From Rhizobium sp. Root483D2 (GTDB lineage: Bacteria > Pseudomonadota > Alphaproteobacteria > Rhizobiales > Rhizobiaceae), in NCBI RefSeq assembly GCF_001426685.1, contig NZ_LMFB01000009.1:163941-199712 (forward strand): a stretch of DNA of 35,772 bases. The letters are read 5' to 3'. A model generated the notes under the pieces. It searched no databases. It worked only from the letters and a program-made list of their open reading frames with translations, and had not been told where the DNA came from. This document shows, piece after piece, positions 23,080-32,824 of the stretch. Position numbers and translations under genes: made by a program. Each line of letters begins with the position of its first letter. Positions within the stretch are counted from its first letter, which is position 1.

Positions 23080-24879
23080 CTAGCGGATGAACATCTGTAT
23101 GGTGGCAGCAGGTAGACCAAACTGTTCAACACTTTTGGTTGGAAATATCCGGTTGCCCAGACCGGCCGGCATGGCGACGTCATCTTCGGACAGATTTGCC
23201 CGCAGTTGCAGCGTTCGAGCACCGAAGGTCCAGTCGATGAACAAGCAACGATCCGGAGCGTCGATGACCGCCCCCGCATAGCCGGCCGCATCCGCAAGCA
23301 GAGGCACGATCTTTTCCTGGCGAAGAGCAATGAGGCGGCGGATGAAGCCGGACCACGCCAAGGCGCCTTCGGTATCGGCCATGGTCCAGTCGATCTTGCT
23401 GCGGGTAAACGTGGCATGCGCGTTTGGATCCGGAATATCCTCATCCCGCGTTCCCTTGGGGAGGCCGCCAAAGTTTGCAGCCTGTTTTGGCCGGTTGTCC
23501 CGGACAGCCTTTGCGATATCACCCGTATAATCCGCGAAAAAGTGAAACGGGCTGAGCGAGAGATGTTCGTCGCCCATGAACATCAACGGTATTTGCGGCG
23601 ACAACAGCAGCATCTCCGTCAGCGCCCGGTAAATATGGCGATCCGTACTTAGATGAAGCCGGTCTCCCAGCGCCCGGTTTCCCACCTGGTCATGGTTTTG
23701 CAGAAAATGAATGAAGGCGGTAGGTGGCAGGGATTCTGTTGGCGGCGGGTTTTCGCTGACGATGGACTGGCCAGGCTTCAAATATCCGCTTGCCAGGACA
23801 TGCCGCAGCTTGTTCCAGGTATCGTCCTTGAATGGCTCGAAATACCCGGTATCTTCGCCCGTAATGGCAACGTGCATCGCGTGATGGAAATCATCGTTCC
23901 AGTCCGCCTTGTAAAAACGGCCGTCAGACTGAGCGGCCATGAGATCTGTGCCATTTGCTGGGTTCTCTGTGATCAGATGGATATGCCGCCCGCCGGTCTC
24001 CTGGCGAACGGAGCGCACGATCTGCTCAAGGATGTGAATATCGCTGTCGTCTTTGATCTGATCGATGGCGTCGAAGCGAAGCCCATCCAACCGGAAATCT
24101 TTTAGCCAATACAGCACGTTTTCGATGAAATACGATCGAACCTCATCCTTTTCGTAGTCGATTGCGGCTCCCCAGGGCGTATCGGCATCCTTGCGAAAAA
24201 AGCCGGGCGCGTATTGGCCGAGGTAGTTCCCCTCCGGGCCGAAATGATTGTAGACCACGTCGAGAAAGACCATCATCCCCAGACCATGGGCTGTATCGAC
24301 GAACGCCCTGACATCATTCGGGCTGCCATAGGCGTTATGCGGCGCAAACTGCAGGACGCCATCGTAACCCCAGCCGCGTGTCCCCGGAAAATGCGCAAGC
24401 GGCATGATCTCAACAGCGGTGATGCCCAAGCTTGCCAGATAGGGCAACTTGCCGATGGCGGCCCGGAATGTTCCCTCGTCTGTGAAGGCACCAATATGAA
24501 TCTCGTAAAACACCGCCTCTTCCCACGGCCGGCCGATCCATCCTGAATTCTGCCAGAGGTAATGATCTGAACTGGTGAGAACCGAAGGTCCATCGAGATT
24601 GAGGACCTGTTGGCGCGACGCCGGATCACCCACCAGGTTTCCGTCTGTCAAAACGAAACCGTAGATAGATCCGACAGCAGCAGCCGTCTCGACATGATGC
24701 CATCCGTCTCCTGTCTTGGTCATTGGATACTTCGTGCCATTCAAGAGAAGATCGACGGCATCTTCGGCCGGTGCCCAAAGCTGGAACCGGAAGCTGCCAT
24801 CGGCCAGGCGCCGAGGTCCCCAGCGCTGCCCGGTTACCGGTGTGTTCGCGCCCGAAACCCTGGTGATGTCAGCGCTCAT
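23080..24879 (-). CDS. treZ: Malto-oligosyltrehalose trehalohydrolase
   Basis: 599 aa, GH13 enzyme that cuts trehalose from malto-oligosyltrehalose, the second step of the TreY-TreZ pathway. An N-terminal beta-sandwich (about 15-105) with FQLWAPAEDAVDLLL precedes the barrel, which begins VFYEIHIGAFTDEGTF. Catalytic residues are the nucleophile D270 in DGLRFDAI, the acid/base E305 in HLITENPAN and D397 in QNHDQVGNRALGDRL. It is cytoplasmic. Its ATG overlaps the SDR stop (ATGA), so the two are coupled and probably under the EcfG-like promoter at 25683-25708. That fits trehalose as a stress protectant. No treY or treX is in the window. Confidence 0.93.
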   Translation of the reverse strand: MSADITRVSGANTPVTGQRWGPRRLADGSFRFQLWAPAEDAVDLLLNGTKYPMTKTGDGWHHVETAAAVGSIYGFVLTDGNLVGDPASRQQVLNLDGPSVLTSSDHYLWQNSGWIGRPWEEAVFYEIHIGAFTDEGTFRAAIGKLPYLASLGITAVEIMPLAHFPGTRGWGYDGVLQFAPHNAYGSPNDVRAFVDTAHGLGMMVFLDVVYNHFGPEGNYLGQYAPGFFRKDADTPWGAAIDYEKDEVRSYFIENVLYWLKDFRLDGLRFDAIDQIKDDSDIHILEQIVRSVRQETGGRHIHLITENPANGTDLMAAQSDGRFYKADWNDDFHHAMHVAITGEDTGYFEPFKDDTWNKLRHVLASGYLKPGQSIVSENPPPTESLPPTAFIHFLQNHDQVGNRALGDRLHLSTDRHIYRALTEMLLLSPQIPLMFMGDEHLSLSPFHFFADYTGDIAKAVRDNRPKQAANFGGLPKGTRDEDIPDPNAHATFTRSKIDWTMADTEGALAWSGFIRRLIALRQEKIVPLLADAAGYAGAVIDAPDRCLFIDWTFGARTLQLRANLSEDDVAMPAGLGNRIFPTKSVEQFGLPAATIQMFIR

Positions 24880-25652
24880 CGCAACAGCCCCTGTCCGCCA
24901 TCAACCCAGATGGGCGAACCTGTAATATGCCGGGCCTTGCCGGAAGCAAGGAATGCAATGACGTCAGCGACATCCTCGCTGCGGCCCGGATGTCCCCCGG
25001 TGATCGGAACCTGTCCATCCGGCCAGATCACCGGAATTGCCGTCTCGTCCTCTTTGCGCAGCGACGTGTTGGATTCAATATTCGTGTCGATCTCGCCGGG
25101 ACAAACGGCGTTGATCCGAATGTGGTGGCGCGCCAGTTCAAGCGCGAGCTGCTGGACCATGGCGACCTGCCCTGCCTTGGTTGCGGTATAGGCTGTGGCG
25201 CCCGGTGTCGTGAATGTGCGGGTGCCGTTGATGGAGGAGACCACGACGATCGATCCGCCGCCTGACGCTTTCAGATGGGGTACGGTCGTGTTGATCGTCA
25301 GGAAAGTTCCCGTCAGATTCACAGCGATCGTGTTGTTCCACTCCTCAAGCGTCAGATCATCGATCGGTGCCCACACACCATTGATGCCCGCATTGGCAAT
25401 AACAGCATCAATCCGGCCGAAACGTTCGACAAGTTCACCCGCTGCGCCGCGCATCTGAGATTCATTGGAAATATCCGCCTTCAGCAGCACAGCCTGACCG
25501 CCATCAGACACAATCTCCCGCACCACATCCGCAAGATCATCTTCGCTGTGACCGAGCGCCCCGACGGCATATCCTTCCCGTGCAAGAACAAGCGCCGATG
25601 CGCGTCCTATGCCGGACCCCGCTCCCGTAACCAACGCTACCCGTTTACTCAT
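24876..25652 (-). CDS. SDR-family NAD(P)-dependent oxidoreductase
   Basis: 258 aa classical short-chain dehydrogenase. The cofactor motif is TGAGSGIG (9-16), NAGI lies at 87-90, and the active site comprises S139/S140 with Y155 and K159 in YTATK. An N-terminal VTGAGSG followed by GHSEDDL at the end of strand 2 does not settle NAD versus NADP. The substrate is unknown. GGGGA precedes the ATG. First gene of a two-gene unit with treZ (4-nt overlap), behind an EcfG-like promoter, so a stress role is likely. Confidence 0.92.
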   Translation of the reverse strand: MSKRVALVTGAGSGIGRASALVLAREGYAVGALGHSEDDLADVVREIVSDGGQAVLLKADISNESQMRGAAGELVERFGRIDAVIANAGINGVWAPIDDLTLEEWNNTIAVNLTGTFLTINTTVPHLKASGGGSIVVVSSINGTRTFTTPGATAYTATKAGQVAMVQQLALELARHHIRINAVCPGEIDTNIESNTSLRKEDETAIPVIWPDGQVPITGGHPGRSEDVADVIAFLASGKARHITGSPIWVDGGQGLLR

Positions 25653-25682
25653 GCTACTATCCCCACTGATCGATCCGTTCAG

Positions 25683-25708
25683 AACTAGGGGCGGGGCTCG
25701 TTGGTTCC
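25683..25708 (-). promoter_or_regulatory. Candidate EcfG/RpoE2-type promoter for SDR-treZ
   Basis: On the minus strand GGAAC (25708-25704), 17 bases, AGTT (25686-25683), matching GGAAC-N19-TT. It ends 31 bp before the SDR start codon. The remaining sequence to 25908 holds no gene I can support. Confidence 0.65.
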
Positions 25709-25908
25709 AGCTTTAACCTGGGTTTAGACAGCTCATGGTCTGAGACGATTTCTCAAACCAGACTGCATCGCCCCCGGCTCGCGAGAATTCACAGGGGAAA
25801 CCGGATATGCGCGACGATGGTTTCGCTTCAGTTGAATGAACAATCCGGCTCTTTCTGCCGAATTGCGCAGGATTGCGACGGTACCTCCCGTGAGTGAACA
25901 AGGCACCC

Positions 25909-28900
25909 TTAGGGCACCACCGGACCCCCCTGCTTGCGGGTCCACAAGGACTGCATGAACATCCGCAACCGCTCGATCTCGACAAAGACGACGGGCGTCA
26001 TGAACAGTGTCAGCACCTGGCTGACCAGAAGACCGCCGACGACGGCGACGCCGAGGGGTTGGCGCAGTTCGGAGCTTGCCCCTGTTCCGATCGCGATCGG
26101 CAGGGCTCCGAGCAGGGCGCAGAACGTCGTCATCATGATTGGCCGGAAGCGGCGCACGGCGGCCTGGTGGATGGCATCCAGCGTTGCGTGATGTTCGTCG
26201 CGCTGCAGCGACAGGGCAACGTCGATCATCATGATCGCATTCTTCTTGACGATCCCGATCAGCATGAGAAGTCCGATCAGCGCGATGATCGACAGGTCGA
26301 AGCCGAAAATCTTCAAGGTCAGGAGAGCACCGAACGCCGCAGATGGAAGGCCGGACAGGATCGTCAGCGGGTGCAGGAAACTCTCGTAGAACACGCCGAG
26401 CACCACATAGATCGTCAGAACCGCCGCGCCGATCAACAGGCCGGTATTGCCGCTTGCCTGTTCGAATATCTGGGCGGCACCGGCATAGTTGGTGCTGACG
26501 GATGCGGGAAGTTTGATCTCCTGCTTCAGCGCGTCGATCCGTGCCGTTGCCGTGCCAAGCGAAACGCCCTGCGGCAGATTGAACGACAGCGTCACTGCGG
26601 TCAGCTGCCCGGTCTGGTTGACCGTCACCGGGCCTGCCTCGCGGGTCACCCGGGCAAAACTGGAAAGCGGCACCAGCGCGCCGGAGGACGATGGTACGCG
26701 AATGGCGGCCAATGTCTGCTCGTTCCAGGGCAGAGACTGATCATATTCGAGGATGACGTCGTAATTGTTGCCGGTCGTCTGGATCTGGGTGACGACGAAA
26801 CTGCCAAATGCCGCCTCGAGCGTTGTCCTCAGGGCCTCGGCGGTGATGCCAAAACTGCTCGCCCGATCGTTATCGACCACAACATGCGCCTGCAGGGCGT
26901 TGTTTTGCAGATCGGAGGCAACATCGACGAAAAGAGCCGGCTCGGCGCGCATCGCGTCGCCCAGCGTCTGCGACCATTGCCGGGCTGCAGCGGCATCGAT
27001 GGATTGCAGGACCACCTGATAAAGACTTTGCGTGCTGCGCCCGCCAAACCGCAGGCTTTGCGACGGGGTGATAAAAGCTTTCAATCCGGGCACAGCAGAG
27101 AGCGAATGCCGCAGGTTCTTCAAGGTCTCGTCAAGCGGCCGCCGTGCGTCCCGGCTTTTTAGCTGTACGAGCAGCGAACCGGTATTCAGCGCCGACCCCC
27201 CAGGTCCGGCTCCCAGCGTCGAGGTGACGTGCTGAACGTCCGGATCTGCCGAAACGATCGCCGCCGCCTGCGCCTGCAATGCGCTCATCGCCTGATAGGA
27301 AATATCCTGCCGCGCCTGCGTCGATACGGTAAGGATACCGATGTCCTCCGTCGGAAAGAAGCTGCGTGGCAGGCTTGCAAACATCCAGCCGGTGGCGGCC
27401 AGCGTCGCAACGAACACCATCATGACGATCGCCCGATGCTCCAGGCACAAGCCGACGGCGCGTCCATAGCTAGCTGTCACTCTGTCGAATATTCCTTCAC
27501 GCGGGCTATCCCCGTGCTGTTGTTGCGGCAGGCGCGCCGCCAGCATCGGCGTGACGGTCAGCGACACGACGGCCGACGACAGAATGGCCAGGGTGACCAC
27601 CACGCCGAATTCATTAAGGACGCGGCCGACAATACCACCCATCAACAGGATCGGCAGAAAAACGGCAACCAGGGAAATCGACATGGAGATGATGGTCCCC
27701 GTCACTTCGCGGCTGCCTTCGATGGCGGCCTCAAAGGGCGCAACACCTTCCTCCACCTTGCGGACGATGTTTTCCAGCATCACGATGGCATCATCGACGA
27801 CAAGCCCGACGGAAAGCGTCAGTCCAAGCAGCGAGATGTTGTCGATGGAAAAGCCGAGGACATACATGAAGCCGACGGTGGAAATCAGCGAGAGCGGCAC
27901 GGTCAGCGCAGGGATCAACGTTGCCGAAACGCGCCTCAGAAACAGGAAGATCACCAGGACAACGAGGCCGATGGTGATCGCCAGCGTCGTCTCGACATCG
28001 TTCACCGAAGCGCGGATGGAGACCGAGGCGTCGTTGACGATGTTGATATGCATGCCCGGCGGCAGGCCCGCCTGCAGTTCCGGAACCTTGGCCAGGATGG
28101 CATCGACAACAGCAACGGTATTGGCGCCCGGCTGGCGCTGGATGGCGAGCGCAATGGAGGGCTTTCCGTCGAGCCAGCTGCCCTGATTGATGACGGAAAC
28201 GCTGTCCTGGACCTTGGCGACATCCCCCAGCCGCACGATCCTGCCGCCCGGCTGCGCGATGATGAGCGTCTTGAAGGCATCGGCATCGGCGCGCTGGGTC
28301 GGAATATCCACGGTCAACGCCTGCGATCCGTTTTGCAATGTACCGACCGGTGACTGATTGTTGGCAGCAGACAGGGTCGAGGCCAGACCGTTCAGCGACA
28401 GGCCGCGGCTATCCAGCTTGCGCGGATCGACCTCGATCCTCACGGCATAGGCCTTCGCGCCGAAAACCTGCGCCTGGGCGACGCCCGAAATGGTCGAAAG
28501 CGCCGGCGAGATGATGTTTTCCGCCACATCATCCATCTTCGACAGAGGTCCGCCATCTCCCGTCAGCGCCAGGATCAGCACTGCGGCATCGGCTGGATTT
28601 GCCTTGCGGTAGCTCGGCGGCGTCGTCAGGTTATCCGGCAGCTGGCGTTGCGCGCGCGCGATCGCTGCCTGCACGTCGGCGGCTGCGGCATCGATATCGC
28701 GCGACAGGTCGAACTGAATGGTGATCTGGGTATTTCCGAGCGAAGAGCTGGCGCTGATCGTGTCGATCCCGGCGATCGTTTCAAATTGCTTGATCAACGG
28801 TGTCGCAACCGAACTCGCCATCGTGTCGGGCGACGCACCGGCCAGCTGCGCCGAAACGTTGATCGTCGGAAAATCCGCCTGCGGCAAGGCGGCGACCGGC

Positions 28901-28995
28901 AGCTGAGAATAGGCCGACACGCCGGCCAGAATAACGCCGACGATCAACAGGATGGTGGCGACCGGCCGGCGAATGAAGAGTTCGGAGAATGTCAT
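25909..28995 (-). CDS. RND (HAE1-type, MdtC-like) efflux permease
   Basis: 1028 aa inner-membrane proton-driven exporter. It begins FSELFIRRPVATILL and has the usual twelve-helix pattern with two large periplasmic loops (about 40-330 and 550-855). The proton-relay pair D401/D402 is present in GLVVDDAIVMLENI, and the matching TM10 lysine motif is in IVKKNAIMMID. Similarity is to MdtB/MdtC-like pumps for drugs or detergents; substrate is not predictable. It is downstream of its adaptor with a 4-nt overlap. No outer-membrane channel gene is nearby. Confidence 0.93.
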   Translation of the reverse strand: MTFSELFIRRPVATILLIVGVILAGVSAYSQLPVAALPQADFPTINVSAQLAGASPDTMASSVATPLIKQFETIAGIDTISASSSLGNTQITIQFDLSRDIDAAAADVQAAIARAQRQLPDNLTTPPSYRKANPADAAVLILALTGDGGPLSKMDDVAENIISPALSTISGVAQAQVFGAKAYAVRIEVDPRKLDSRGLSLNGLASTLSAANNQSPVGTLQNGSQALTVDIPTQRADADAFKTLIIAQPGGRIVRLGDVAKVQDSVSVINQGSWLDGKPSIALAIQRQPGANTVAVVDAILAKVPELQAGLPPGMHINIVNDASVSIRASVNDVETTLAITIGLVVLVIFLFLRRVSATLIPALTVPLSLISTVGFMYVLGFSIDNISLLGLTLSVGLVVDDAIVMLENIVRKVEEGVAPFEAAIEGSREVTGTIISMSISLVAVFLPILLMGGIVGRVLNEFGVVVTLAILSSAVVSLTVTPMLAARLPQQQHGDSPREGIFDRVTASYGRAVGLCLEHRAIVMMVFVATLAATGWMFASLPRSFFPTEDIGILTVSTQARQDISYQAMSALQAQAAAIVSADPDVQHVTSTLGAGPGGSALNTGSLLVQLKSRDARRPLDETLKNLRHSLSAVPGLKAFITPSQSLRFGGRSTQSLYQVVLQSIDAAAARQWSQTLGDAMRAEPALFVDVASDLQNNALQAHVVVDNDRASSFGITAEALRTTLEAAFGSFVVTQIQTTGNNYDVILEYDQSLPWNEQTLAAIRVPSSSGALVPLSSFARVTREAGPVTVNQTGQLTAVTLSFNLPQGVSLGTATARIDALKQEIKLPASVSTNYAGAAQIFEQASGNTGLLIGAAVLTIYVVLGVFYESFLHPLTILSGLPSAAFGALLTLKIFGFDLSIIALIGLLMLIGIVKKNAIMMIDVALSLQRDEHHATLDAIHQAAVRRFRPIMMTTFCALLGALPIAIGTGASSELRQPLGVAVVGGLLVSQVLTLFMTPVVFVEIERLRMFMQSLWTRKQGGPVVP

Positions 28996-30251
28996 TTCGC
29001 GGCGTCTCCGCCGGCTGGAACGCCAGAACCCTTCCCCGGCAACACGGGCGCCGCCGCCGTGCCGCCGCTGGCGGTAGCGATCCTCACCCGGCTTCCATCG
29101 CTCAACCCTGCCTGCCCTTCGACAACAACCGTCTCGCCGTCTTTCAAACCGCTCGTCACGCCCGCCGTATCCCCGGCATTGAAGGCGACCGTCACCTTGC
29201 GCTGTTCGACGGTTTTGTCCGGCTTGACCACATAGCCGATTGATCCATCGCCATTCGGCTGAAGAGCCACGACCGGCACCAGTACGAGACTATCTCTTGT
29301 GCCGGCATTGACTTCGACATCCACCGACTGCCCCGGCCACAGCGCCTGCGTGTCATTGGACAGCAGCGCCCGCAGCTTGAAAGTGCCGGACGCCGGATCG
29401 ACCGCGTTGTCGATAAAGACGATCGGGCCTGTCACAGCATGGCCGTCGCCATCAGCAAGCATGGCTGACACGGACACCGTCAGCACCTTGTTTGCCAAAG
29501 CGGACCGGGCCAGATCGAGATCCGCTTCCGACAGCACGAATTCGGCATAGACGGGCGCCATCTGCGTCAGCGTTGCGACCTCAGCACCGGCGGAGAGATA
29601 GGCACCAAGCGATGGGATGACGACGCCGAGCTTGCCGTCAAATGGTGCGGTAATCCGGGTCTGCGTCAGTGCAACCTGGTCGGCCTGCAGGGTGGCATTG
29701 TCGATACCGACAGCCGCCGTCGCCTGTTTGACGGCAGACACCGCATCGTCATATTGCTGGCGCGTATCCGCGCCGTCGCTGTTCAGCTTTTCGATGCGCT
29801 TGAGTGTGGTATTGGCATTGTCGAGAGCAGCCTGATCCCTGGCAAGAACGGCTGTGTCGCGTTCAATGTTTGCCCTGATCGTCCTGTCGTCCAACTGAAC
29901 CAGCACGTCGCCGGTTTTGACGTTGTCGCCATCCTTGACCAGAACCTTTGTCACAGTTCCAGCCGCCGGGCTGCTGAGAGCGGTCGACGCAATGGGCGTG
30001 ATCGTGCCAATCGTGTGGCGAAGGACCGGCAATGACCCGGCCTTCGCCGTGGCAACCGCCACGGTGACGGCCTGAATGCCTGTCTGTGCAGGCGCTTTGT
30101 CCGCAGCGATTGCGCCAGCCGGCTGAGCGGGGGATGCGCGCGAAATTCGATCGGAGATGACGGAGGGCAGATAAGGCGCCAGCTGCGCCCGAAAAAAGAA
30201 AATGCCGCCTGCGGCAACGAACAGGAAAATCAACCAAATCCGCAGCCGCAT
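28992..30251 (-). CDS. RND periplasmic adaptor (MdtA-like membrane fusion protein)
   Basis: 419 aa. An N-terminal hydrophobic anchor (about 3-20) precedes a linker, the first half of a lipoyl-like domain (SSPAAGTVTKVLVKDGDNVKTG), an alpha-hairpin coiled coil (about 125-185, with RDQAALDNANTTLKRIEKL) and the returning half (ITAPFDGKLGVV). A beta-barrel and a membrane-proximal domain complete it. It bridges the RND permease to an outer-membrane channel. ATG 30251 is preferred to the adjacent TTG 30254. It overlaps the permease start by 4 nt, so stoichiometric expression is expected. Confidence 0.92.
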   Translation of the reverse strand: MRLRIWLIFLFVAAGGIFFFRAQLAPYLPSVISDRISRASPAQPAGAIAADKAPAQTGIQAVTVAVATAKAGSLPVLRHTIGTITPIASTALSSPAAGTVTKVLVKDGDNVKTGDVLVQLDDRTIRANIERDTAVLARDQAALDNANTTLKRIEKLNSDGADTRQQYDDAVSAVKQATAAVGIDNATLQADQVALTQTRITAPFDGKLGVVIPSLGAYLSAGAEVATLTQMAPVYAEFVLSEADLDLARSALANKVLTVSVSAMLADGDGHAVTGPIVFIDNAVDPASGTFKLRALLSNDTQALWPGQSVDVEVNAGTRDSLVLVPVVALQPNGDGSIGYVVKPDKTVEQRKVTVAFNAGDTAGVTSGLKDGETVVVEGQAGLSDGSRVRIATASGGTAAAPVLPGKGSGVPAGGDAAK

Positions 30252-30551
30252 CAAACTGTCTTTCTAAAAAGAGAGCATGTCGATCATATCGGAAAATATA
30301 ACCCACAGAGCCATAGTCGCTTCGCGCCAACATACCCTGTCCCGCTTCTCTTTATGCATTAAATTCTGTCCATGCGCGCAGATTTCCGTTGCCACAACCT
30401 AGGTCTGGCGAACGGCTATATCTTGCGAGATGGTAACCCTCTCTCCCCGGTTTCAACTTTGTAATGGCGCCGTAGCGACCAGCATCGCGGCGGCAGTCCG
30501 CAGAAACGCCGGCCTCCCCTTTACAATGGGAGGCCGGCGCAAATTTCCGGA
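30252..30551. other. 300-bp intergenic region upstream of the RND operon
   Basis: Lies between the FAH gene stop and the adaptor start, both on the minus strand. It contains the terminator of the ABC-FAH operon (30507-30539) and must hold the RND promoter, which I cannot place. No regulator gene is adjacent. Confidence 0.45.
30500..30539 (-). terminator. Rho-independent terminator of the ABC-FAH operon
   Basis: A perfect 12-bp stem CGCCGGCCTCCC (30507-30518) with GGGAGGCCGGCG (30528-30539) and a 9-nt loop, followed on the minus strand by TTTCTG. It starts 13 bp after the FAH stop. Confidence 0.85.
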
Positions 30552-31259
30552 TCAGGCCACTTTGACCGTTATGGCATCGACGCCATCGACATGGCCCGCC
30601 ATCACGTCGCCGGAAACGACCGCACCGACGCCTGCGGGGGTTCCTGCGAAAATCAGATCGCCAGCCTTCAATTCGAACAAGCGCGAGAGATAGGCGATCA
30701 TTTCAGGCACCTTCCAGAGCATCTGGTTGAGATCGCCATTCTGGCGCAGTTCGCCATTGACCTTCAGCCAGATTGCGCCGGCCGCCGGATGACCGACCTT
30801 GGAAACGGGATGCAGGACGCTGCAGGGTGCGGAGGCCTCGAAAGCCTTACCCGTCTCCCATGGCCGGCCGGCTTTCTTGGCTTCTCCCTGCAGGTCGCGG
30901 CGCGTCATGTCGAGGCCGACACCGTAGCCGAAAACGTGATCCAGCGCATTTTCGACCGCAATGTCGGTGCCGCCCTTGTGCAGCGCCACGATCAGTTCGA
31001 TCTCATGATGGACATCCTTGCTCTCGCTTGGATAGGGGAAATCCCGGCCGGGGGGCACCAGCGTATCGGGATTCTTCTGGAAGAAGAACGGCGGCTCCTT
31101 GTTCGGGTCGTGGCCCATCTCGACCGCATGGTCGGCGAAGTTGCGGCCAACGCAGTAGATGCGGTGGACGGGAAAGAGCGCGTCGGTACCGGCGACCGGC
31201 ATGGTGGGGACAGGCTCGGGCGTGAAGACATAGTTCGTGAGGTGAGGCATTTGGTTCAT
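30552..31259 (-). CDS. Fumarylacetoacetate-hydrolase-family protein
   Basis: 235 aa, the short FAH fold. Metal-binding acids are E86 and E88 in [10 protein letters not shown] and D117 in [14 protein letters not shown]138 in WETGKAF and a C-terminal [13 protein letters not shown] are typical. Such enzymes hydrolyse or decarboxylate acylpyruvate-like or oxaloacetate-like compounds. The ATG overlaps the permease stop in TAATG, so it is translationally coupled to the importer. It therefore probably acts on the imported substrate or a product of it; the compound is unknown. The second in-frame ATG (31250) is a possible alternative start. Confidence 0.9.
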   Translation of the reverse strand: MNQMPHLTNYVFTPEPVPTMPVAGTDALFPVHRIYCVGRNFADHAVEMGHDPNKEPPFFFQKNPDTLVPPGRDFPYPSESKDVHHEIELIVALHKGGTDIAVENALDHVFGYGVGLDMTRRDLQGEAKKAGRPWETGKAFEASAPCSVLHPVSKVGHPAAGAIWLKVNGELRQNGDLNQMLWKVPEMIAYLSRLFELKAGDLIFAGTPAGVGAVVSGDVMAGHVDGVDAITVKVA

Positions 31260-32011
31260 TATCGCGCTCCTGCGTAATATTCGATGCGTTTTTCAAAGTG
31301 TTCGACCGCCGCGGACAGCAACATGGCCGCGGCGAACAGAATGAGGGTGAGAGCCCAGAACCGCTCCATGTCGAAACTGCGGGAATACAGTTCGAAGAGT
31401 TCCCCGTAGCCGATGATGGAGACCAGAATCTGGCCGATGACGACGCCCTTGACCCCGCGGATGAGGCCGATGCGGATGCCCGCGAGGATTTCCGGAAGGG
31501 CGGAGAGAAGAACGATCTTGGTAAAGATCGTCCAGCGGGAGGCGCCATAGCAGCGCCCCATTTCGATCAGCGATGGCGGAACCTGCATGACGCCGGCCCG
31601 CGCATCGAGCACGATGATCCAGACAGCGAACAGGAACACCGTGACGAAGACGGTGGTTTCGCCAAGACCGAAGAGGATCATCAGGATCGGCACCAGCGCC
31701 GAAAGTGGCGCGCTGACGAACATGTTGACCCAGAGGCCGAAGATATTATCGACGATCCTCACGCGGCCCATCAGGACACCGAGGGGAACCCCGACGATGA
31801 TGGCAAGGGCCATGCCGTAGACGAACGAGCGCAGCGTGATCACCGTGGCGCTCTGCCAGGATCCCGTCTGGACAAGGCTGAATCCCGCCGCGATCACCGA
31901 AGTCATCGGCGGGATCAGGAAGATCAGATCCAGCCGCCCGACGATTTCCCACAGCAAGGCCCACATCACAAGCGACGCCATCATGGGAATGCGAATACCG
32001 AAAAGGGTCAT
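31259..32011 (-). CDS. NitT/TauT-type ABC transporter permease (second)
   Basis: 250 aa, about six hydrophobic helices. The permease-ATPase contact (EAA) loop reads [26 protein letters not shown] (around 165-190, ending in AGIRIGLI), as in SsuC/TauC-type permeases. A TAGGTG sequence precedes the ATG, 5 bp after the ATPase stop. It probably pairs with the other permease as a heterodimer, since the two differ considerably. Confidence 0.9.
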   Translation of the reverse strand: MTLFGIRIPMMASLVMWALLWEIVGRLDLIFLIPPMTSVIAAGFSLVQTGSWQSATVITLRSFVYGMALAIIVGVPLGVLMGRVRIVDNIFGLWVNMFVSAPLSALVPILMILFGLGETTVFVTVFLFAVWIIVLDARAGVMQVPPSLIEMGRCYGASRWTIFTKIVLLSALPEILAGIRIGLIRGVKGVVIGQILVSIIGYGELFELYSRSFDMERFWALTLILFAAAMLLSAAVEHFEKRIEYYAGAR

Positions 32012-32016
32012 ATCAC

Positions 32017-32823
32017 CTACTCCGCATATTGGCGCAGCCCCTGCCAGATTTCCTCGACGACGTCGAGATAACCGGCATCGCGGCGGATGTCGTCGGGAGA
32101 GGCGGAGCGGTCGATGCGCGGATCGATGATCTGGGAAATACGGCCCGGCCGTGGCGACAGGAGCACGATGCGATCCGACACGTAGACAGCCTCTTCGATC
32201 GAGTGGGTGACGAAGATGAAGGTCTTCTTCTCCAGATCGACCAGCCGCAGCAGGTCTTCCTGGAACTTGCGCCGGTTCTGCTCGTCCACCGCCGAGAACG
32301 GCTCGTCAAGAAGAAGGACATCGGCATTGACTGCAAAGGCCCGTGCGATGCCGACGCGCTGGCGCATGCCACCGGAAAGCTCGTGCGGATATTTGTCCTC
32401 AAAGCCTGCAAGGCCCACTTCCTCGATATAGCGGCGGGCGGTCGCGTTGCGCTGCGCAACCGATATGCCCTTCAACTCCAGGCCAAAACCGACATTGCGA
32501 AGCACGGTCGCCCAGGGCATCAGGGCAAAATCCTGAAAGACGAAAGCGCGTTCGGGACCCGGACCGGTGACCACCTTTCCATTGACGCGGATTTCGCCCG
32601 AGGTCGAGGGGACCAGGCCGGCGATGATCTTCAACAGCGTGGTCTTGCCGCAACCGGAAGGCCCGAGAAGCGTCGTCAGCTTGCCGCGCTCGAAACCCAG
32701 ATTGATGCCGCGCAGCGCTTCGATTTCCCCATATTGCTTGCAGATTTCCCGGACCTCGACGACAGCGTCGCCGACCTTTGCAGCCGTTGGGCCATTGGCG
32801 TAAGAAAGCGCGGTATTGGCCAT
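32017..32823 (-). CDS. NitT/TauT-type ABC transporter ATP-binding protein
   Basis: 268 aa, cytoplasmic ATPase. Walker A GPSGCGKTT (54-62), Q-loop FVFQDFALMPW, signature LSGGMRQR (149-156), Walker B LLLDEP (170-175) and switch histidine in FVTHSIEEA are all intact. It belongs to the SsuB/TauB/nitrate group. ATG 32823 is set by GGAGGA eight to ten bases upstream; an earlier frame start at 32856 would lie in the permease gene. One base separates it from the preceding permease stop. Confidence 0.94.
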   Translation of the reverse strand: MANTALSYANGPTAAKVGDAVVEVREICKQYGEIEALRGINLGFERGKLTTLLGPSGCGKTTLLKIIAGLVPSTSGEIRVNGKVVTGPGPERAFVFQDFALMPWATVLRNVGFGLELKGISVAQRNATARRYIEEVGLAGFEDKYPHELSGGMRQRVGIARAFAVNADVLLLDEPFSAVDEQNRRKFQEDLLRLVDLEKKTFIFVTHSIEEAVYVSDRIVLLSPRPGRISQIIDPRIDRSASPDDIRRDAGYLDVVEEIWQGLRQYAE

Positions 32824-32824
32824 C

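Noticed and set aside
25713..25985. A 90-codon minus-strand frame between the RND and SDR genes
   Set aside because: It overlaps the RND permease end out of frame, has no recognisable family and no convincing start.
25894..28353. Long plus-strand open frames opposite the RND permease
   Set aside because: The permease on the other strand is intact with all motifs; these frames are rich in Arg, His, Gln and Asp without structure.
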